Under the pieces are notes generated by a model. The model was not told the origin of the DNA and did not search any database. It saw only the letters and a list, made by a program, of their open reading frames with translations. The position numbers were made by a program, and so were the translations under genes. Source: Spongilla lacustris (Eukaryota > Porifera > Demospongiae > Spongillida > Spongillidae). From it: a DNA stretch of 64,000 bases. Location of the stretch: positions 20,429,283 through 20,493,282 of the forward strand of contig OX442415.1 in the NCBI GenBank assembly GCA_949361645.1, read 5' to 3'. Shown in pieces: positions 33,655 through 50,870 of this stretch; within the stretch, counting starts at the first letter, position 1, and the number at the start of each line of letters is the position of its first letter.

Positions 33655-36352
33655 ATTTTGAAAAATACTTTATGCCTTGTATACAAAAACAATGCTTTAA
33701 CTAGGAGCTGCAATTACTATGCCAGCACCCCCCTTAGTACATGCATGATGTATGTGATTTGCAGCATGTGAATATCAGCTGTTCAACTAAGTACACAAGT
33801 AAACCCGCTAATTGTATACATAACATTAACATAGCTGCTCACAATGGGACCTAGCTATAAGTGTAGTACTGACCATGACTTGGGGTAGCTTTTTTATGCT
33901 GTTCCACATGTATATATCTGCACCCTGTAATACAGTGCTAGCCTTGTACATGTACTTACATGTACGTATACATTTTCCCTGATGAGGGCATAATTAGTGT
34001 GTAAAAGTGTGGATGAATAGGGGTGCTCAGGCCAACCTCCAGGTAAAGGTAAAAGCTGTTCCATGCCAGTACGATTTTAGTTGTGATAAGGGGACTCACT
34101 ACTGTGAGGGTGGACAGTTTTGGGGTAGGACGTTGATGAGAGTGTTAACTTGTACGGTTTGGGGACTGTGTGAGATGTGAGAGGACTTCTTTGATAGACA
34201 AGCTTGCATGGGTAAAGGACCTAGGCGATGATTTAGAGGTGTGGCTGTGGGAAGATCCAAATACTAGCCTGGGTAGTCATGCATAGAGTTCTAAGCAGCC
34301 TCTTATCCAGTTTGTGAACAGCATAACAAGTGATCAATATTTTACACACAGTCAAAAGCGTGCATGCAATACATAATAGCCTCAATTGTGTTCAAGAAGT
34401 ATCCCATGCTTGTGTTTGCATATGTACAAATATAGATTAAATTGTTGAATTAGTGTCCTTATGGGGAGGAGCTTTTGCCAACATTTCCTGATGTGCTGCA
34501 AAGACCTCATCTGGCAGCCTGTATTTCTTCCAGCCCAGCTAAGTACTCCTAGCATTTTCTGAATAGCATCTTGCTACCCCTTCACTAATGCTAGACCCTG
34601 ATGCATGGTCATGCACTGACCCTCCCACAACCGATATTGTTGGCTACCCAGTCATAAACATTTATAACCACGAGAATATTTGTGCATGCATTTATTCATA
34701 CTCTCTCCAATCTACACTCTCCTTTAACTTGCCTCTATAGATAGGACCCACAACATGCTACCATGCACATTGGTTTTACTTCTGCTGATGTGATGGATGG
34801 GTGTGGTAGGGACGTACAGGGCTGCATGGTGAATCTTTTACATATACATGGGTTTTGCAGTACTTAATTATGTATAATATCTTATGACACATTCGGTTGC
34901 TTTGAACCGGATATATCGTTTGAATAGTTTGAATAGTCGAGTCCATGCTTTACACGAGATATGGATGTTAGTGAATATGCTTTCACCAGCCATTCTACCC
35001 AACTGACATTTTATCGATTTGTTTATTCTTGTTCCACATGTCTGCCATTTACAATGTACGACCCTCTGATGTGTGTGAACTCTGGTGACTAGATGTGACT
35101 AGTACTGAGATGTGGTGTGATAGTGTGGTACAAATTGTGTATTGTACATGTCTGTGATTCTGAAGCATTTACAAACGGAACATGGAACAACAAAGTAATA
35201 CCTAGTTATAATGAAGTAGTGGCCACACCTGTGCCTGCTGTCATATCAAGAAAACTGCTTATAACATCAGGAAAAAAGCACTGGGTAAAATAAAATAAAA
35301 TGAGGGAAATTTGCCACACTGGTGGGCCTATCACTAAAACTCAGTAGCAGCTAATTCTGCACATTTTGGTGTCTGTCCAATAAGGAAGCCTATTATGTTT
35401 ATTATTAAACCGTTGTTTTCCTGCTTCTAGCATCTCTATTACCATATATACCACATAGAATGATGTTTTTATTTACTTGTCATAGACCATCATTTGGCAT
35501 GCAATTAAATAATGTTGGCCAGGCCCATAGGTTCTTTGAATTACTATTTGATGTGACTTTTAACAGTAATAGTTACTTATATGGTCACAGCAGTTACTCT
35601 GCCATCATCACCATACCTAGGCACCAGTCAATATGCCACTAGCATCAGCTTGCCCATTGAAAGAGCTCTGCAAAATGTTTGTGCGAATGTGAATGCAAAG
35701 TGATTGGACAGCCTTGTCCGAGTGTGTATCAAAATAATATTATAAATAGTAGCTATATGGTAAGATCACCTTTTAATAATTTAGACATGACCCATTATTT
35801 TTATTCTACACATTACGCAGTTTTGCCTTGCATGCATTTAAATATCATGCGATGTTAAAAGAAGACCACTTCCACCATGCACTTCCCATTCTTTTTTTAA
35901 TGTTTAGTTTAATTGTGGATTATTGCAACAATAATCGAGATGCCAGCAATTGTCGTATCAGCACGATGCTCAGAGAGATGTGAATTTCATTTAGCATGTC
36001 AGAAACTGACATTTGGTGTAGCATGGCAAGTGCTTTTGAACTAGGGGAATGCAGAGCCATTTCCTGTCAGCACATGCTAAGTAATTTTGGTTGTGTTTTT
36101 GGGAGAGTACACATACTGCATCCAATGAGGAAGAGCAGAGGACAAACTCTGGTAGCGTCAAAGAGTGGAACCTAACTACCATCGGAACAAGGCTTGTTGA
36201 TGACCAACTGCATGTAACTCAACTCGTACCCATGCAGACCTGGCTTATATATTTACGAGTATACCTGCACGGGTCTGTGAACGAGCACCCCTACTAAACT
36301 ATAGTGAAAAAAGGTGTTGAAACCAATGGCATACAAGTGGTGTGCATGTGCA
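33655..36352. other. Non-coding stretch
   Basis: AT-rich, with scattered short ORFs only, ACATGTAC-type motifs and no splice-consistent exon that I recognise. No RNA gene was seen. Confidence 0.5.
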
Positions 36353-36993
36353 TCAGTTCAGTCGACGGATGTAAGGTGTGGAGAACTTACACACCAGCTC
36401 TGTATAGCCCTCAGGTACTAGTCCCTCCACAGAGATGACATCGCGGGCCCACGTGCCAACAAGCTCCAGATCCGGACCATTATAATCACCGCCACCACGC
36501 CCATTGCCCTCCGCGGTCAGCAGGTGAATGTTCTCCGTCGGAAGCAACGATACAAATCTATGATCCAACACCACCTTCGCCCCATCCTGTTCCAATATAA
36601 GCTCTGCCTCATCCGACACGTGCTTCGCATCCGACACGTGCTCCTTGTCCACGTACTGCTTCTTGTGTGATTTACGACGTAGCGGTAACAGCTTGTGTCA
36701 CTAGGCATCGGTCGAATCTCTTTGCTGCCATCTACCATCCCATGGAGATTCCTCCCGGAATCTGGCTCACAATCCGCATAGTCGCCCGCCCACACAACGC
36801 GGCTCTTGTAGAACATGCCGTCAGGGCTGATAAGCTTCTCCAGCGTAGCCACAAAGTTGTTATTGAGATAGATGTGGTCCATCAGCTTGGCCCCGATGAA
36901 ATAAAAGTGTGCACTTATCCAGGCACGGATAATTTCCACCTTCGTAAGCTCTTTCTCGGCTACTAGAAGAATTGCCAAGTAATATTGACCCAT
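36353..36993 (-). pseudogene. MGQYY-family protein, second copy, frameshifted
   Basis: Starts MGQYYLAILLVAEKELTKVE and follows copy 1 through SPDGMFYKSRVVWAGDYAD and YRYVVNHT. One base is then missing (ACACAAGAAG against ACACCAAGAAA in copy 1) near 36663, so the rest (QYVDKEHVSDAKHVSDEAEL, ILEQDGAKVVLDHRFVSLLP, DLELVGTWARDVISVE) lies in another frame to the stop near 36353. The downstream frame remains open and conserved, so the break is recent, or a -1/+1 shift is tolerated. A short internal duplication (KHVSDEAE after KEHVSDA) is visible. Confidence 0.7.
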
Positions 36994-37009
36994 TACGACT
37001 GCGTTTTAA

Positions 37010-37640
37010 TAGGCCTAACGCTAAAACATTTGTGATGTAGCTTTTTATAGTACTAAAATTTGGCTGATGCGTGCCTATGCCTGCTTTGGGCATGTCTATT
37101 AACACTTATAAGTGATGCGGCTCAGATATCCCCAAACGGCTTAAGGGGGCAGAGCTGAGGGCCAAGTCTAGCTATTCATGTTTAGATGAAGTGGCATCAC
37201 TTGCACGTGACTACTGAGACATATGCACGTCTGTGATTATTCTGAATGATACTCAGAGTCATACATGTAATTGCTATCACACAAGTATATAGTGAATCCT
37301 TGAGGTAACCTTAGCAATGCTGAACATTTCGATGATTAGGCCTCACTCCTCAGCCTTGCACCACGTCCTTATATGGATACCTGCTGCATGTAACATATGC
37401 CCACATAGAAAACGTTAGGCTGTAGACTAAGTTGCTATTAATCTTTGCTATATGTAATCAGCTAATGCACCAGTTCTTCATGTCACTTCTGCACATTTAG
37501 GATCCCATGCAAGCACACACAGTGGTGTGTACATAGGGGGTAGCAGCTTGAATATTTCACACACACACCCCACATAACAAAAAGTTTGAGTCCAGGTACA
37601 TGTAGTACCGATTTCAACATGCAACCAAAACAGGAGCATT
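37010..37640. repeat. Segmental repeat, upstream region of MGQYY copy 2
   Basis: Matches 38040-38670 in the same orientation: TATA region, GGGCATGTCTATTAACAC, CCTTAGCAATGCTG, GATTAGGCCTCACTCCTCAG and CTTATATGGATACCTGCTG occur in the same order. Parts also match upstream of copy 1 (32600-32720). Confidence 0.75.
37033..37049 (-). promoter_or_regulatory. TATA box and GCTACATCA motif of copy 2
   Basis: TATAAAAAGCTACATCA on the - strand, about 40-56 bases before the ATG at 36993. Same spacing as copy 1. Confidence 0.6.
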
Positions 37641-38039
37641 GAGGTGCAAATACAATCTACATCTTCATCACTGGCAGATGAAGAAGACAGGAGACATCAA
37701 CTTTATGCAAGCCCTGGGGAAATGGCATATCTTACTATGAAGTGCTCATTGCCATGTAGCACCTTCCCTTATGTGTTAGGCTGCCAATTTGGACGTTTTC
37801 CACTCAAACTTTCCTCCCCTTATGCGTGTTTGTACACGCATAACGCTTTTTGAAAGTTAATTTTTTATGCACTACTGGGTAGGAATGCCAGTCCTGCAGC
37901 AGTTAGATATTTGAGGCTTCATCAATTCATATCCCACACCCTGAATGTTTGATTTATTGAGTGCCTTGCATATCAAACTGCAGCAGAACCCGCCATGCAG
38001 ACATTTCCCCATTTGGGGGGCGGGGGCATATTTTGGAAC

Positions 38040-38670
38040 AAGAATTGCCAAGTAATATTGATGTTGTAATGTAGCTTTTTATACTATTAACAATTATAGG
38101 GCATGTCTATTAACACCTAGATCTAAAAGGTTACAATGTGTAGATGAAGTGGCATGGTGGGTGTGCATGTGAACTTGCGTGGGTTTGGTGACTAGATGTG
38201 ACTACATATAATTGGGCCCTATTATGGGGTTTGCAAAATACATGTATGTACAAGGGTTACAGTGAATCTTCGATGTAGCCTTAGCAATGCTGTTTCCTGT
38301 TTCAATGATTAGGCCTCACTCCTCAGCCTTGCACCACATCCTTATATGGATACCTGCTGTAATGTATGTACAGGGTACTTATTCTTTACATGTAAGCTGC
38401 TATTAAACATTACCTGCATTCAAGGCACAACTTCCCTTGCAGCTAAGCTGCATTCCCCACCAGCTTTTTACTTGTTGCACATTATTGGGTCCCATGCACA
38501 CACAAACACATGCATACACACACACCCCCCCACACACACACACACATACAGTGGTGTGTGTATAGGAGGTGAGAGCTAGAATATTCCCCCCCCCCCCCCC
38601 CCCCTATAAAAAAGGCTTGTGCAGTACCAGCAAATAATAAACACATTTACATGTAGGATTTCAACGTGCA
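38040..38670. repeat. Segmental repeat with start remnant of a third MGQYY copy
   Basis: On the - strand the promoter TATAAAAAGCTACATTA (38066-38082) is followed by CAATATTACTTGGCAATTCT, which encodes QYYLAI in the other copies. The ATGGGT start is lost and no further coding sequence follows. Downstream (38250-38350) it repeats 37310-37400. A 22-base C run lies at 38585-38604. Confidence 0.7.
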
Positions 38671-39218
38671 AAACATGTAGGTGTGAATACAATCTAGGTG
38701 TATGGCCTCTTCATATCTTGCATGAACTGGCAGGCCCAAGCCTCACAGCTGGCATGGAGGAGACCAGCCTGCCTTAACACCTTCACCAGTAGCTGTCATT
38801 TTAGCATCCCAAGGTGAACAGCAATGTGTACTAGCTTCTACTGGTGAAAAGCTTCATCGCTCAGGAGCTCCTCCACACTCCCCGGCATGCGGCCATCCTT
38901 AAAATAACTGCCTATTGCTTTTTTCCCATGGGGGAGAACCCTGATTGCGTTTAGCCTCAGGCCCCGGACACCGCTGGAGTATTACATGGAAGTTATACTA
39001 TAGGACAAGTACAGTTGGTATAGTACATTTAGCTGCAGTGCCCCACCTCCAGGCCAGGGCCCTTAGGAAGGTGCTACCACTGCGCTTTGCCCAGCAGAGC
39101 ACTTCATGCAGAGAGATTAACCCTGCCCAGAGTAGATCACAAGAACCCAATGACTCTAATGCATGTATGTAATGTAAAGTGCATATATCTACACAGAGAA
39201 CACCTACAGTCATCACTT
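38671..39218. other. Intergenic stretch downstream of the NDUFB11-like gene
   Basis: No gene recognised. Its right end is the 3' flank of the complex I subunit gene; no unambiguous polyadenylation signal was fixed. Confidence 0.4.
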
Positions 39219-40139
39219 CTAGCTGCTGCTTTCCTCAACTATGACTTCCTCAACAACGACGGCTGCTTCTTCGGTGGCTGGGTCGCCCTCCTTCTTGCTC
39301 AGCCTCTCCAAAGCCTTCGTCCTTCCCCAGCTGCTGATGCTGTGTAATACGACATCACCATGGCAACATTGGCCAGCGCTTTACAACCATTCAACAGTTT
39401 ACCTTGTGTCTGGCTTCAGTACGACGACAGCAAAAGCCAGCAGGAAGTTGAAGGTCATGCCGTAGACCCAAATGTTCTCCCAGTCCTCCTTCTGCCGCTT
39501 CTCACCAGGACGCAAGGGCTGGAGAAACAGGAGGAACCAATTACACACTTGCGCGCCCGCTCTCATCCGCCGCGTACATGAAAGTTCATAGCGTTATACT
39601 CTGTACTTGCACTTGTGGATTGTGCAGCTGCGTTAGTACCTACTATTCCACAGACTCTACAATCTATGACTATACTAAGGCAACACGCATGCACAGAAGG
39701 CGGAGTGTGGGGAACACGGTAAAATATGAACCGAGTGATGGACGTAAAATTTACTATTCCTTGATAGCATTGTGCATGGGCTAACTTCTATCGATAGGTA
39801 CATGTAGGTCTGTCCCAAAGAGCTCGTAGAACTCCCAACTACGTGGGACCCAAATTGTGGATGTGGATGTCTGCATGAAAGGGCCACACCTGCTTTGGAC
39901 CCGCGGGGCTTGAACCCGAATTAAAGCCCATCGTGGAATGTGTACATGGACTACAATGATAGGCCAACGTACTAGGCCTAGTATACCTTCTCATTGAAGA
40001 GGAATCCATTAGGCGGCTCGGGTCCAGTTGCGGGCTCATGTGGAGTAGACGATCCTGAACGGAAAGCAGACTTAGTTTTTCCGCACTGTCGGTAAGTTAC
40101 TCTCGAAATCAGTCTGGTTGAAAGGAGCCTCAAAGCCAT
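39219..40139 (-). CDS. NDUFB11: Probable mitochondrial complex I subunit (NDUFB11/ESSS-like)
   Basis: Three exons with matching phases: 39987..40139, 39403..39518, 39219..39333, encoding 127 residues. The N-terminus (MALRLLSTRLISRVTYRQCG) is a basic, acid-free amphipathic mitochondrial targeting sequence. PEPPNGFLFNEK follows, then one membrane segment (VYGMTFNFLLAFAVVVL, residues about 70-86) and a charged tail with W-x-x-x-K-A-L-E-R-L resembling WARREAERL of NDUFB11. It ends VVVEEVIVEESSS. One membrane helix and short length fit the ESSS accessory subunit of the inner-membrane complex I arm. The match rests on layout and a few residues, so another small single-helix mitochondrial subunit remains possible. 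The start is the first ATG. It lies 700 bp downstream of G6PD on the same strand. Confidence 0.55.
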
Positions 40140-40838
40140 GGCTTATAAATTATTTCAACCTCATGCCCAGTCCCTTCCAGGTAAATTCATTAATAATTTG
40201 TTTGGGGCGGGACTAGAGCTCTAGGTACCGGTTGATCGATCTGTCCCTACCGGCCGTAAGATCTTCAATCCTTAGCTCAAACCACTAGACGAGTCAGTGT
40301 ATTAAACATACTGGTAAGCTGGGTGTGGGGGGAGTACATATATGTAAAGGGTGTATCTTAGTCGAGGGCTAGGTTCAGCATAGCGAGAGCTTTAAGTTGT
40401 CTTCTTATAAAGCTGTATTGAAATGGCTAGCCATTTTGAAAATTCCAGAATATATGTAGTGTGCATAGCCTATTATAGCTTCGTCCATTTCATCGTCTTG
40501 AACGCATTTAATTATTGCAACTCAGTGTACATTACATTAGTGGGGGGAGGGGCCATTTGTGGGGCAGAGGCTAATACACGCCACTATTACACTCTACATG
40601 GCTGCATGGTAACACTCATGTCATGCTTGATGTAACAGCATGCCATCTAAATGCAACATTACTCATTGTGAGGGAGGGGCCATTTGTGGGGTAAAGGGAT
40701 CTAGCTGATTTATGCATCCGGATGCACAGTAACAGCAAGCAAGCAGTTTAGAATGCAATGAAATAAATAGTGGCAACTGTCAGAAGCCCTACACAACATG
40801 AACAGATGAACAGTCACCATCCGTCATTAGCGGAGAAC

Positions 40839-45925
<5,087 letters not shown>

Positions 45926-46199
45926 TACGAGCGAATGATACTGACGTCGCCTTCGATATAATTAATATAAATCAATGGGTCGACCTACATTAGTACGTAT
46001 TAATGCGAGGAGTCCTAAGTACATGTGCGTGTGCAGATTGGAACGTGACTCATCTGGGTTTTGAAGCATGTCATGGCCATATGCATATTGTTCCGTTTCT
46101 GGATAAAAGCTTCAAGCTATAGCTAGCTAGTGGTATATATTTGAATTGGTTGTTGTGCCACATGAACTTTCAAAGTGTCATGTTATCCACAATTTATAC

Positions 46200-48175
46200 T
46201 TTTACAAATTAATTGAGGCTTCATTTTTTTGTTAATTTTTTTATTTTTAAATGTCCTTCATAGCTACTGGATGTGTGAGTTGAGTACAATGTACCTGTAA
46301 TGTGCCTGATTGGAGTTGTGTTACTACAAGACTTGCAATAAATGGGACATAAACATGCTTTTGTGAGCTTCACACAAAATCTGCACTCAGAAATAAGTTG
46401 GATAGCTATTCGTGTTGGTGAATTACAGTTTTAAGCACAGAAAGGTTAAATTTATTGAGTCCAGTTATTTAAAAACAACTTGAAGTGACATTGCAACAGA
46501 GGCTATGAGCAGATGTGTACACATGGCCGTACATATATATGCACTGGATGTACACCATTGAAAATAAGGTACATCACATACATATACATAGGTACATACA
46601 AGGACAAGAGGTTGCATATACATGTATTATGTATCTGTGCTACAAACAGGTAGTTCACCAACATCTTCTGGATGCTATTGTGTTATCTCCAAGTACGGAT
46701 GGCGACAGAATTGGCTGAAGAAAGAAGAAAGCAAGTAATCAGTATGAATAGTCAGATCAACGTTACAAATGTCCAGACAGTTTAAACACGTATGGTGCCA
46801 AATATTACTACATGTATATACCAGGGGCAGTCCAGTCCTATGGCTTTAACCAGACCAGTTTTGCACACATGTAGGACTTATCATTTTACCAGTAATCATA
46901 TTATGCCCCCCCCCTCCCCCACCCCCTCCAGTTCAACCGGACCACTTACTGTAGTGTGGCTACGGCCCTGCACATTGTATGAAGCTACATGCAGTGTATA
47001 TACATGTATGTAGCCACAGGTGTACAATTGCTAACATAACCACAGGGTTTCATTTAGAAAAACCTCAAGAGGGGGCAAAAATTGAGGTTGATACTTTTTA
47101 GAGGGGGGGAATAAAAAATATCCTGAGCGTTGTGCCACTTAAAATAAGAGCTGAACATTGCGAAATAAGTAGTGGTCTTACAGATGTGGATAGGAGGGGG
47201 CAGGGCACCGGAAGAGGGGGGAGTAGGCCCCCCTCCCATGTGAAGCATGGAAACGTTTTTTGATTTGCATATAAAAATTACACACTCAACATAAATTGGT
47301 AAATAGCTACACAATTAGAGGCATGAAAGAGGATCTCCCATTGGGGTTTGAAGAATTTTTGTTGTTGATGCTTTCATGTTACCCAAAATAAAAATAAGCA
47401 ACACATTTATAGCATATGAGATTGATTAATACTGTAGTTGTTTCTTTGTAGTAATTAATACAATGTAGCTTTATTAGAATTCATACATAGCATTTTTTAA
47501 AAATTGCGTTTGATTTTTAATGATTAAGATTGTTCAAAATTGCGAAAGGGGGCAACAATATTCAAAGGCAAATGCCTCCCCTGCGCCCCCTCCCCTACCC
47601 TGATGAAACCCTGAACTAATGGTGAAGTACATGTAGGATCTTATAATTGCATTTATACAATGTTATGCAGCCAAGGAACACATACCAGAAAGAGCTTAGA
47701 GATTGGGGATTAAAAAAAGGCATACAGAAAGGTGGAAGAGACAGCTAGAACACCATATTCCAGTATTGAAGAGCATTTTTAATTGCCCTACCCAGAGGTT
47801 GCCTCTACCTCTTGCCCAGCTCCACAGTAATCAGCACCAGACCAACTAAGTAGGATAAACACGCCTACCAAACTCCATGCAGGCAAGAAGCTGCTTCACC
47901 ACTGGGGTCTGGCCTCAGCATTGAGATGGATGTGGTTGTGAAGCTTCCTGACAGAGGTGGACAGGTTCTTTGCTGGCGTATAAAGAGGGGTGTCCTGTGG
48001 GGATGGGACAAGAGCTCCCACTTATTCAGAAGCTGGCTAGCTGAAGTGGCTATTGGATGCATCATATGCATGATCTGGAACCAATCATACTCTTGTAGAT
48101 TTTGGAAGATGAAAACATATTTCCCAGCTGGCATTGTCTTCAAAACGTTTATTACTTATTATGTAAATGGATGGC
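46200..48175. repeat. Segmental duplication, left copy
   Basis: Matches 62230-63960 in direct orientation over about 1.8 kb with indels: GTGTGAGTTGAGTACC, GAGGCTATGA, GTAGTTCACCAACATCTTCT, GTTTCAT(T/G)TAGAAAAACC, then GACAGAGGTGGACAGGTTCT. An embedded repeat runs from CCAGGGGCAGTCCAG (46820) to GGCTACGGCCCTG (46971), with transposon-like ends. An ORF on the - strand in its last 280 bp is conserved in both copies but matches no family I know. Confidence 0.75.
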
Positions 48176-48506
48176 TATAGTATGATTCCACGTAATTAAA
48201 ATATTTTTCAGTGCTTAGGTAGCAAAGACGCTTCATAAACTACAGGCTGACATTGCCAAGTTTGGGTAAAGCTTAATTTAATGTCTATTCTACCTTCGTC
48301 CTATATAAAGGACAATTTTCCTATATAAAGGATGTTTTTCAAGAGGATATTGTATGTAAATCTTGCATGATTAATTGCTTTTGAATGTTGGAATAATTTT
48401 ACCGCAGGTGGAGCTATTTATAAATGTAACATTAATGGCACATGACGATAATGGTAATATGGTATAGATTGATAAGATACAAGCCATTTTCAATCTGCGG
48501 TTAAAC

Positions 48507-50870
48507 ATGGTCAAGCCCTTTAACAACGGTGACAGAGTATCTGGAAGGTCCAAGGCACTCCAATGGAAGACTGGAGTTGTCATTGGGGTAGAAGGAAGTG
48601 GGCATAAGTGAAGAATAGCTGTTAAATGGGATGATGGGTCCCAAGGAGCTTACTCTTTGAAGGCTATTCACCGCGATGGGTGTGTCAGCAATAAACGGAT
48701 GAGGCTGCGCAATGATGATAGTGAAATGGAAGATAGAGCGCACTATGCAGAGATCAGTGAGAGTGATGACGATGAAGCTATGTCTAGTGATGCTGATCTG
48801 ACTGAAACAGAGGTTGCAGAGATGTACCCTTGACCACGAACGGTACGCAAAAGGGAACGAGTATTATCTATTTTGTGATACGCAAAAGGGAATGAGTATT
48901 ATCTATTTTGTGAAAATAAGATTATCTATTTAGTTTATATGTACGTGCATAAGCATCATGATACATACATATCTATGAGTTCATTTACATGTAACTGTGA
49001 TTATTATTGCTTACTGCAATAGAGTTGAAACTGAAGATCCATTGCTATGTCCCCATGGACAAACTTGGAAAGTGGTGGAACGTGTTAAAATCGATCAAGC
49101 TGCAAGCACCAAAGATTACTGTACCCTATTCAAATGGAGTAATGTCCAAGAAGAAATGTGTGAACTAGATTACTTCCTTCTGATGTATCCAAGACAACAT
49201 TTGAGCAGTTTGCTAAAATACACAAGTGAGAGGTTGCAGGCTAACAGTGAATTACCCTTACTTGAGGGTGAATACTTCAGATGGATAGGGATTCGTCTAG
49301 CAATGGTACTCGAAAGTAAAAGAGGGCCTTTGAACATATACTGGAGCGATATACAGGATCCTAACTCTGTATATACCCCAGGGTGCTATGGAAAACGTTT
49401 TGGAATGACTCGTAAAAGGTTTCAAGCTATCTCATGCAGCAAATCTTTCTTTGTCAGCAGAACCTGGTACACCAAAAGCCATTGATATAGTAAGTGTTAT
49501 AAAAATATAAATGGATAATGCTTTACATCTGATTTTGTTTAGGACCCATGGCATCCAATTCGAGGATTCATTGAAGCTTTTGTTCAGCGGAGATTGGCAG
49601 TGGTCACACCTGGCAAATATTTAGTAGTTGATGAGTGTATGAGTTCATGGCAGGGCTTTGATGAAGAGTACACTGCAACCGGTTTGCCACATGTAACAAA
49701 GATACCACGCAAGCCTGAGGGTGTAGGGGCCGAACTAAAGTCCTGTGCTGATGGTATGTCAGGAGTAATTTTGAGCCTTGACATAATGGAAGGTAAAGAA
49801 TGCCAATCTAAGAAGGATTATGAAGAATTAGGTGCAGGATCAGCTGTGACACTAAGGCTTACGCAAAGCTACTTTGGTTCTGGTCGGATTGTCATTGCAG
49901 ACAGTGCATTTGCTTCAGTGAAGACATTGGAAGCACTAAGATTTAGAGGGCTTTATTTTATGGGGATAGTTAAAACTGCCTCAAAGCGTTATCCTAAAGA
50001 GTTTTTGAGCAGTTGGTCATCAGGAGACAGGAGAAATCCCCCTGAGCGTGTTAGCCATATAGTTCTGCAATCAATATGCATAAGATGTTTGCATTGGCTT
50101 GGGCAGACAAGAAACCAAAGCACATTATTTTCAATGCTGAAACAACTTTGGCAGGGCAGGACAGCATTCGCAAGCGACACAGAAAAGAAATTGAGAAGGG
50201 ATGCTTTGTCACAATAGCTTATGAGAAGCATGTAAAACGACCAAAAGTCATACAAAAGATGTACATGTATGAATATTTTTCTACTATAGACATCCATAAT
50301 CATTTCAGGCAGGGATCACTACAATTTGAAAGAAAATGGCATACACATTGCTGGTGGCATAGAGTATTTAGCTCAGTATTGGGGATGGTGAACACAGATG
50401 CCTTTCTAGCATACAGGCATGAACTGAGGCAGAAGGATGTAATGGAAGACCAAACTGATGATTTTTCTACATTTCTTGGTCATGTTGCCCATCAGCTCAT
50501 TTTCAATGCATTCACTCAGGAGGCTGTAAGACGGCGATCTCAAGGGAAACCTGAAGATGATGTTCCTGTTGTTGAGGTAATATGCATGTCTATGTCCAAA
50601 TGATAACTCAGTGGAGTTTTTAATTATCTCTTTATCCTTCACTATCATCAGGCTGTTTGTACTCATTGTGCAAAGAAGCTTAGCACATTGCCAAGCTACA
50701 AGCCTGGAGATCAACTAAGATGTCGCTCGTGCCACCAGAAGTGTTCATATTTCTGTGATCTCTGTAGCATCTTATCATCAGATGCTAGCTCAAGAAACAT
50801 CATCAGTGCTTTTTGTAACCCAATTACTACGTCATGCTTCAAAGAACACATTGAATCAATGTCCATTTGA
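48507..50870 (+). pseudogene. piggyBac-like transposase, inactivated
   Basis: The N-terminal part at 48507 (MVKPFNNGDRVSGRSKALQW) is interrupted by a TGA at 48612, then RIAVKWDDGSQGAYSLKAIH and an acidic run. The main part from about 48997: YFLLMYPRQHLSSLL, EGEYFRWIGIRLAM, a frameshift near 49445, an intron with acceptor TTTAG before DPWHPIRGFIEAF, YLVVDECMSSWQGF with the first Asp, RIVIADSAFASVKTLE with the second, a frameshift near 50072, and TIDIHNHFRQGSLQFERKW with the third. The C-terminal Cys-rich domain is THCAKK...CRSCHQKCSYFCDLC. The DDD triad and Cys-rich tail are typical of piggyBac (DDE_Tnp_1_7). Terminal repeats and TTAA flanks were not identified. Confidence 0.8.

Noticed and set aside
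39903..39930. GAACCCG sequence that might be a tRNA T-arm
   Set aside because: No acceptor stem, D-arm or anticodon arm could be matched around it.
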